From Nitriliruptoraceae bacterium (GTDB taxonomy: Bacteria; Actinomycetota; Nitriliruptoria; Nitriliruptorales; Nitriliruptoraceae), in assembly GCA_007125475.1 (NCBI GenBank), contig SLDB01000357.1:1-10114 (forward strand): DNA of 10,114 nucleotides, in the 5' to 3' direction. Below are positions 6,473 to 10,114 of this stretch, in pieces; within the stretch, counting starts at the first letter, position 1; the number at the start of each line of letters is the position of its first letter. The position numbers were made by a program, and so were the translations under genes. The notes below the pieces were generated by a model that was given only the letters and a program-made list of their open reading frames with translations, was not told the DNA's origin and made no database searches.

Positions 6473-7600
6473 GCCTGAATCCGGGGCGAGGGGGGTGCTC
6501 GCGGGGGCCGTGACCACGATCGCTGAGGCGAGGACGGCAGCGACCCAGAACGCGGCGGTGAGGCCGACGTGGTCGGCGACGCCGCCGGCGAGGAGCGAGC
6601 CGGCGATCTGGCCTGCGGCGAGGACGAAGAACCCGGTCGCCACCGCGGCGGCGGGGGTCTGCGGGCGTTCGGCCACACTGCCGACGATCACCAGACCGGT
6701 GAGTGCCATGTAGCCGGCACCGAACAACCCCGCGGCCCCCAGCGCCGCTGGCACGGAGGTGGGACCGAGCGCCAACACCCCGAGCGAGACGGCCAGCAGC
6801 AGGCCCATCAGGCCGACCGCGGCTCGGAGCCCGATCGCCCGGGCCAGGGAGCCGGCCAGGGCGCCCAGGAGCCCGACCGCACCGACCGCCACCCACCCCA
6901 GGCGGCTGACGCCCGGTCCCAGCCCGGACGCGACCTCGAGGATCTCGCGTCCGAAGCTCCAGAACGCCGCGCTGCTGAGCCCCAGCAGCACCGCGGACGC
7001 CTGCAGACGCGCCGAGAGACGCACCGTCGGTGCCCGCGCCGGCGAGGTGGCGGTCCGTCGGTCGGCAGGCACCGCGAGCAGGAGCCCCACCACGACCAGC
7101 ACGGCGCTGCCGGCGAACACCCACCAGGCGGCACGCCACGCCGTGGCCGCCGCGACCGCCACCGGGACGGCGACGATGAGGCCGAGCGACGTGCCGGCGT
7201 TGATCACACTCTGGGCCAACGGACGCGTCGACCGCGGCACCCGCCCCTCGACGAGCGCGGCCAGCGAGGGCGACGCCAGACCGGTGGATGCGCCGGCCAG
7301 GCCCGCGGCGGACGCGAGGATCACCGGACCGCTGGCCGACGCGATCCCGGCCATGCCCGCGGCCGCGACGATCCCGGCGCTCGCCGCGACCGTCCGCGCC
7401 TCGATCCTGCCCACCAGCGAACCCGCCACGAACAGGCCGCCGATGAAACCCGCGAACGAGGAGCCCACGACCGCGCCGACCGTGGTCGACGTCAGTCCCA
7501 GATCGGCGCGGATCTCCGGGACGAACAGGCCGAGGGAGAAGCGCGCGAGCCCGTAGGTCACCGCGATCAGCACGCTCCCGTTGGCGATGACGCGCAGCAT
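6029..7600 (-). CDS. MFS transporter with missing normal stop (long antisense C-terminal extension)
   Basis: Inner-membrane major facilitator superfamily transporter. Residues 1-365 read as 12 hydrophobic segments, beginning near GSVLIAVTYGLARFSLGLFV (8-27) and ending near FWVAAVLASAIVVTA (351-365), with a charged central loop around 178-198 (PADRRTATSPARAPTVRLSA). The GLARFSLGLFVPEIRADLG start suggests a YbfB/CynX-like MFS; the substrate is unknown. ATG 7600 has a good ribosome binding site, GAGGAG, 6 bases upstream. Family members are about 390-400 residues, but here no in-frame stop occurs until 6029-6031, giving 523 residues. Residues from about 377 on are antisense to the SirB1-like gene and are not hydrophobic. 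The functional gene probably ended near 6470-6500; a stop lost by mutation, a recombination junction, or a frameshift at the G6 run just after 6489 could explain this. Divergent TetR and a shared palindrome suggest drug- or metabolite-induced efflux. Confidence 0.8.
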   Translation of the reverse strand: MLRVIANGSVLIAVTYGLARFSLGLFVPEIRADLGLTSTTVGAVVGSSFAGFIGGLFVAGSLVGRIEARTVAASAGIVAAAGMAGIASASGPVILASAAGLAGASTGLASPSLAALVEGRVPRSTRPLAQSVINAGTSLGLIVAVPVAVAAATAWRAAWWVFAGSAVLVVVGLLLAVPADRRTATSPARAPTVRLSARLQASAVLLGLSSAAFWSFGREILEVASGLGPGVSRLGWVAVGAVGLLGALAGSLARAIGLRAAVGLMGLLLAVSLGVLALGPTSVPAALGAAGLFGAGYMALTGLVIVGSVAERPQTPAAAVATGFFVLAAGQIAGSLLAGGVADHVGLTAAFWVAAVLASAIVVTAPASTPLAPDSGSVQPRLRPHRRAADLFAVRCGGVGRGEVGLVGTGRGVEATGPPQHVAVDAVVVGGAVGQQQLQLDRPHRVEGALGEVVGPGEVVQQPADQVDGGHRSQHRAVERGLTSADAVDEPGQPRLVEDLAAVERVEDDRPAGIGDADDDVAR

Positions 7601-7626
7601 CCACCGCTCCTCGACGGACGAAGTAA

Positions 7627-7648
7627 CTAGACAGGTCGGTCTGTCTAG
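7627..7648. promoter_or_regulatory. Palindromic TetR-type operator in the MFS/tetR divergent region
   Basis: CTAGACAG (7627-7634) and CTGTCTAG (7641-7648) are exact reverse complements around GTCGGT. The AGACAG...CTGTCT form resembles palindromes often found beside TetR-family genes. It overlaps the candidate MFS -10 and lies just upstream of the tetR -10, so binding of the adjacent regulator would block both promoters. Binding itself is inferred. Confidence 0.75.
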
Positions 7649-7674
7649 GTACCTGCTACGTTGGGAGGCGTCAA
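7646..7674 (-). promoter_or_regulatory. Candidate promoter of the MFS gene
   Basis: On the minus strand TTGACG (7674-7669; 5 of 6 match to TTGACA) is followed after 17 bases by TACCTA (7651-7646). The -10 is weak in its last base. The right arm of the palindrome covers the -10, which fits repression. The predicted transcript start would be near 7639, leaving about 38 bases of leader with a GAGGAG ribosome binding site. Confidence 0.45.
7654..7662 (+). promoter_or_regulatory. Candidate extended -10 of the tetR gene
   Basis: TGC followed by TACGTT (7657-7662) matches an extended -10 (TGn-TAnnnT). It lies 6 bases beyond the operator palindrome, so the -35 region would be inside the operator, consistent with autorepression. 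The transcript would start near 7669, about 38 bases before the ATG. Confidence 0.45.
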
Positions 7675-7706
7675 ACCTTCAGGACCGGCCGATCGGGAGG
7701 ACGCAG

Positions 7707-8273
7707 ATGGCACGCCCCCGACGGCGCGACGACGTCCTGCGGACCGCCACCACCCGGTTCTACGAGCACGGCATCGCCGCGACCGGCGTCGACCGGCTGG
7801 CCGCCGACGCCGGGGTGGCCAAGATGACGCTGTACAACAACTTCGCGTCCAAGGACGACCTCGTCGTCGCCTACCTCGAACACCGTGACCGCGAGTTCTT
7901 CGAGCGCCTCGACGAACACGTCGCCGACCACCATGGCAACGCCCGGCGACGCGCGATGGCCGTGGTCGACGTCTACGAGCACTACGTCCGGCAGGACGGC
8001 TTCCGCGGGTGCGCGTTCATCAACGCCGCCGCCGAGCTCCCGCGCGACCACCCGGGCCGAGAGGTCGTGCGTCGCCACAAGGCCGCCGTGCGTGACCGCT
8101 GGACCGATCTGATCGCGGCGCTGGGCCACGACGAACCCCACCGCCTGGCCCACGAATGCTGCCTCCTCCTCGAAGGCGCCTTCGTGTACGCCGGCCTCGG
8201 CGTCGACGACGAACCGCTCGCCGGTGTCCGTGAGCTCATCCACCGGCGGCTCGCCACCACGACCGACCGGTAG
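7707..8273 (+). CDS. TetR/AcrR-family transcriptional regulator
   Basis: A 188-residue one-component repressor. The N-terminal DNA-binding domain begins MARPRRRDDVLRTATTRFYE; the helix-turn-helix spans about residues 27-47 (TGVDRLAADAGVAKMTLYNN), followed by FASKDDLVVAYLEHR (46-60). The ligand-binding half contains GFRGCAFINAAAELPRDHPG (98-117), a motif of the subgroup resembling LmrA/YxaF-type regulators, which are often paired with MFS exporters. ATG 7707 has a strong ribosome binding site, GGGAGG, 6 bases upstream; more upstream in-frame codons overlap the operator and are not plausible. It is transcribed divergently from the MFS gene and probably represses both itself and the transporter through the palindrome at 7627-7648, releasing on binding an unknown ligand. 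The DUF302 gene 67 bases downstream may be in the same transcript. Confidence 0.93.
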   Translation: MARPRRRDDVLRTATTRFYEHGIAATGVDRLAADAGVAKMTLYNNFASKDDLVVAYLEHRDREFFERLDEHVADHHGNARRRAMAVVDVYEHYVRQDGFRGCAFINAAAELPRDHPGREVVRRHKAAVRDRWTDLIAALGHDEPHRLAHECCLLLEGAFVYAGLGVDDEPLAGVRELIHRRLATTTDR

Positions 8274-8340
8274 CGATGTCGGCGGCGTGTGCCACCATGA
8301 CCACCACGTAACCACCGGACGAGACGACAAGGAGTCGACC

Positions 8341-8742
8341 ATGGCCTCCGCCGCGATGATCACCACCATCGACGCCAGCCCCGCTGATGCCGAGGCACGT
8401 GTCCGCGAAGCCCTCGCCGAGGAGGGGTTCGGGATCCTCAGCGAGATCGACGTCGAGGCGACGCTGCGCGCCAAGCTCGGCGAGGAGGTCGGCGCCTACA
8501 AGATCCTCGGCGCCTGCAGCCCGCCGCTCGCCAGCCGGGCACTCGCCGCCGACCCCGACGTCGGGGTGCTGCTGCCGTGCAACGTGGTGCTGCGCGCCAA
8601 CGCCGACGGCGGCGGCACCGACGTCCTCGTCGCCGACCCCGACACCCTCGTCGAGCTCCTCGGTGACGCCCTCACCGACGTCGCCGCCGACGCGCGCACC
8701 CGGCTGAAGGCCGCCCTGGAGCGCCTCGAAGGGGCTGCCTGA
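8341..8742 (+). CDS. DUF302 domain protein
   Basis: A 133-residue protein filled by one DUF302 domain, a small family of unknown biochemical role. The signature YKILGACSPPLASRAL (53-68), DPDVGVLLPC (71-80) and NVVLR (81-85) is intact, with the conserved cysteines C59 and C80, and VADPDT near residues 97-102. There is no signal peptide or membrane segment, so it is probably cytoplasmic. ATG 8341 is supported by a near-consensus ribosome binding site, AAGGAG at 8329-8334, 6 bases upstream, suggesting good expression. It lies 67 bases after tetR on the same strand; I saw no convincing separate promoter in that gap, so cotranscription with tetR is possible. Some DUF302 proteins are encoded near redox or metal-handling genes, but nothing here shows such a role. 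The gene ends immediately before a hairpin shared with convergent uppS. Confidence 0.88.
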   Translation: MASAAMITTIDASPADAEARVREALAEEGFGILSEIDVEATLRAKLGEEVGAYKILGACSPPLASRALAADPDVGVLLPCNVVLRANADGGGTDVLVADPDTLVELLGDALTDVAADARTRLKAALERLEGAA

Positions 8743-8757
8743 CCCCGGCGACCGGGG
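8743..8757. terminator. Compact GC hairpin between convergent genes (bidirectional terminator candidate)
   Basis: CCCCGG (8743-8748) and CCGGGG (8752-8757) form a perfect 6-bp stem with the 3-base loop CGA. The first base follows directly on the TGA of the DUF302 gene, and the uppS stop begins 4 bases beyond the stem. Its position in an 18-base convergent gap supports a role in ending both transcripts. There is no U tract on either side. Confidence 0.5.
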
Positions 8758-8760
8758 CCG

Positions 8761-9534
8761 TCACCGCCCGAAGCGCCGGCTGCGTGCCTGGTAGTCCCGC
8801 AACGCCCGCAGGAAGTCGATCCGCCGGAACTCCGGCCAGTAGGTGTCACAGAAGTAGAACTCGCTGTGGGCGGACTGCCACAGCAGGAACCCGCTGAGCC
8901 GGACCTCACCGGAGGTGCGGATGATCAGGTCCGGGTCCGGCAGGCCGGTGGTGTAGAGGTGGTCGCCGATGTCCTGCGGCTCGAGCTCCTCGGCGACCTC
9001 GGCCAGCGTGAAGCCCTGCGCCGCCCGGTCGGCCAGCAGGCTGCGCAACGCGTCGGTGATCTCCTGACGACCCCCGTACCCGACGGCGACCTGCACCCGG
9101 AGCCGGTCGTGGCCGGCGGTGGCCTCCTCGGCCTCTTTCAGACAGCGGCGCGTGGAGTCCGGTAGCAGGTCGAGGGCCCCGACGGCGGTGAGCCGCCAGC
9201 CGCGTTGTCCGGCCTGCTCACCGACGCCGATGCGGTGGATCGTGTCCTCGATGATCGAGATCAACCGGGCGATCTCGGTGTCGTCGCGGGAGAGGTTCTC
9301 GGTCGACAGCAGCCACAACGTCACGTAGGGGATCCCGAGCTCCTGGCACCACACCAGGAACGGCTCGATCCGCTTCGCCCCGGCGGCGTGACCGACCGAG
9401 GCCTCGCCGATCCCCCGTTCGGCGGCGTAGCGGCGGTTGCCGTCGAGGATCACCCCGACGTGGCCGGGCAGCGGTCCACCCGCCAGCTCCCGCAGCAGCC
9501 GGCGTTCGTAGAGGCGGTACAGCATCGAGCGCAT
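8761..9534 (-). CDS. uppS: Cis-prenyltransferase (short-chain Z-isoprenyl diphosphate synthase / UppS family, Rv1086-like)
   Basis: Condenses isopentenyl diphosphate onto an allylic diphosphate to give a Z-configured polyprenyl diphosphate. The protein has 257 residues. The catalytic motif is HVGVILDGNRRYA (25-37), with D31 the expected Mg2+-binding aspartate. LWLLSTENLSRD (73-84), VAVGYGGRQEITDALRSLL (149-167), PDLIIRTSGE (201-210), RLSGFLLWQSAHSEFYF (212-228) and FLRALRDYQARSRRFGR (241-257) all match the family. The N-terminal LYRLYERRL and the C-terminus closely resemble M. tuberculosis Rv1086, a (2Z,6E)-farnesyl diphosphate synthase, so the chain may be short, as precursor of the cell-wall lipid carrier; true undecaprenyl/decaprenyl synthase remains possible. 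The usual NRRWA tryptophan is Tyr36. The start is ATG 9534; ATG 9525 is an alternative. A TAGGAT -10 lies 8 bases before ATG 9534, suggesting leaderless transcription. Confidence 0.93.
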   Translation of the reverse strand: MRSMLYRLYERRLLRELAGGPLPGHVGVILDGNRRYAAERGIGEASVGHAAGAKRIEPFLVWCQELGIPYVTLWLLSTENLSRDDTEIARLISIIEDTIHRIGVGEQAGQRGWRLTAVGALDLLPDSTRRCLKEAEEATAGHDRLRVQVAVGYGGRQEITDALRSLLADRAAQGFTLAEVAEELEPQDIGDHLYTTGLPDPDLIIRTSGEVRLSGFLLWQSAHSEFYFCDTYWPEFRRIDFLRALRDYQARSRRFGR

Positions 9535-9542
9535 GGTCGTGG

Positions 9543-9548
9543 ATCCTA
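9543..9548 (-). promoter_or_regulatory. Candidate -10 for a leaderless uppS transcript
   Basis: The minus strand reads TAGGAT here, ending 8 bases before the uppS ATG at 9534. This close spacing implies transcription starting at or within a base of the start codon. The AGGA inside it could instead serve as a ribosome binding site at a 9-base spacing if transcription starts further upstream; the two readings exclude each other. Confidence 0.4.
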
Positions 9549-9594
9549 CTGCGGCCGGCGCCAAGGGCACCGGGGTGACCGACACCTCCGGGAT

Positions 9595-9624
9595 CGGACG
9601 TGGCCGACAGCGGTGTGGTAGGCT
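9595..9624 (+). promoter_or_regulatory. Candidate greA promoter
   Basis: TAGGCT at 9619-9624 is a strong actinobacterial -10. CGGACG at 9595-9600, 18 bases upstream, keeps the central GAC of a -35. The transcript would start near 9631, leaving a leader of about 145 bases before greA. The same TAGGCT hexamer is found upstream of glpX. Confidence 0.5.
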
Positions 9625-9630
9625 CCCCCT

Positions 9631-9776
9631 CAACGCGACGCCCGGGCCACCTTCGGTTCGGGCGTTGGTAGTTCTCCGGCAGACCCGCCGATCAGGACCA
9701 CCACGGGTCGGCGCGGGCCCGGACCGACGAGGTCCCACGCCCCCGTCCACCTCGACGCACCCGAGTGGAGCGATGT
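9631..9776 (+). other. Long, potentially structured greA 5' leader
   Basis: Between the predicted transcript start and the greA ATG lie about 146 bases without a recognised gene. ACGCCCG (9638-9644) and CGGGCGT (9659-9665) form a perfect 7-bp stem; CAACGC (9631-9636) could alternatively pair with GCGTTG (9662-9667). A second set pairs GACCCG (9682-9687) with CGGGTC (9704-9709), or CGCCGA (9686-9691) with TCGGCG (9708-9713). The overlapping alternatives would permit switching, but high G+C makes such pairings cheap. No known riboswitch class was recognised. Confidence 0.35.
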
Positions 9777-10114
9777 ATGGCCGAGACCTGGCTGAGCCAA
9801 GAGGCGTACGACCGACTCAACGACGAGCTGGACACGCTGAAGACCGAGGGACGCGAACGCATCTCCGCGGAGATCGAGGTCGCCCGTGCCCACGGTGACC
9901 TGCGCGAGAACGCCGAGTATCACGCGGCCAAGGACGAGCAGGGCAAGATGGAGGCCCGGATCCGGCAGCTCGAGGAGCTGCTGCGCGACGCCAAGATCGG
10001 CGAGCCGAAGGACACCGACACCGCCCGGCCCGGGCTCGTCGTCGACCTGGAGGTCGACGGCGACCCGGAGGTGTTCCTCCTCGGCAGCCGCGAGGACCAG
10101 CACGACGAGCTGGA
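9777..10114 (+). CDS. greA: Transcription elongation factor GreA (3' end outside window)
   Basis: GreA binds in the secondary channel of RNA polymerase and stimulates cleavage of backtracked RNA, rescuing stalled complexes. The first 112 residues are visible, of a usual total near 160. They begin MAETWLSQEAYDRLNDELDT and form the N-terminal antiparallel coiled coil. The tip GDLRENAEYHAAKDEQG (40-56) is fully conserved, with D41 and E44 at the same positions as the catalytic acidic pair of E. coli GreA. The start of the C-terminal FKBP-like domain is visible from about residue 80. ATG 9777 has a GGAG ribosome binding site 6 bases upstream; the overlapping ATG at 9773 is in another frame with no resemblance. 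The frame stays open to the last base. It is driven by its own TAGGCT promoter and divergent from uppS; GreA and the Rv1086-type gene also lie near each other in M. tuberculosis (Rv1080c and Rv1086). Confidence 0.95.
   Translation, partial: MAETWLSQEAYDRLNDELDTLKTEGRERISAEIEVARAHGDLRENAEYHAAKDEQGKMEARIRQLEELLRDAKIGEPKDTDTARPGLVVDLEVDGDPEVFLLGSREDQHDEL

Noticed and set aside
6569..7630. 353-codon plus-strand open frame opposite the MFS gene
   Set aside because: Extremely Arg/Gly/His-rich, typical of an antisense frame in high-G+C DNA; the opposite frame has clear transmembrane segments.
9773..9898. ATG at 9773, 4 bases before the greA start
   Set aside because: It is in a different frame whose translation is Arg/Pro-rich and resembles nothing; the greA frame starts at 9777.
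9630..10103. 157-codon minus-strand open frame at the right end
   Set aside because: It is opposite greA, whose coiled-coil tip and acidic pair are unmistakable.
1..10114. CRISPR arrays, insertion sequences, prophage genes, tRNA or rRNA genes
   Set aside because: No regularly spaced repeats, transposase or integrase motifs, phage proteins or cloverleaf-like sequences were found when reading the window by eye.

Overview
The window is strongly G+C-rich bacterial chromosome with dense, mostly short-gapped genes, GTG starts as common as ATG, and TAGGCT-type -10 elements. Together with a UppS-like protein closely resembling mycobacterial Rv1086 and a flavoprotein/DUF1365/CFA-synthase trio in the same order as M. 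tuberculosis Rv0449c-Rv0448c-Rv0447c, this points to an actinomycete in the broad sense (Actinomycetota). The class cannot be fixed from this window; Acidimicrobiia is only a guess. Family assignments come from reading motifs in the translations, not from a database search.

Layout from left to right. Bases 1-457 (+) hold the 3' end of a TrkA/RCK-type potassium channel or transport protein, which runs convergently into nth (endonuclease III, -). nth lies 5 bases downstream of glpX (class II fructose-1,6-bisphosphatase, -), and the two look like one transcript from a TAGGCT promoter near 2143. Bases 2199-5508 (-) are a three-gene operon: FAD-dependent oxidoreductase, DUF1365 protein, cyclopropane-fatty-acid-synthase-family methyltransferase. 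Both junctions are 4-base GTGA overlaps. The likely job is modification of membrane-lipid acyl chains by methylation, cyclopropanation or methyl branching.

Divergent from that operon is a SirB1-family transglutaminase-like/TPR protein (5645-6472, +). It faces an MFS transporter (-) whose frame has no stop where the family normally ends. That frame reads 147 codons further, antisense to the SirB1-like gene. The MFS gene and a divergent TetR regulator (7707-8273, +) share a 107-base intergenic region with a perfect 8-6-8 palindrome overlapping both promoters, a classic self-regulated efflux module. A DUF302 protein (8341-8742, +) follows. It is convergent with a cis-prenyltransferase (uppS-like, 8761-9534, -), separated only by an 18-base gap that folds into a GC hairpin. 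Finally greA (+) starts at 9777 after a leader of about 145 bases and runs off the window.

Most of the window is ordinary core metabolism, repair, envelope and transcription genes. No IS element, prophage, CRISPR array, tRNA or rRNA was seen, and no clearly novel multi-gene system is evident. The points most worth a second look are the lipid-modification operon, the lost or very late stop of the MFS gene, the TetR palindrome, an 8-6-8 inverted repeat between the divergent lipid operon and SirB1-like gene, and the possible leaderless starts.
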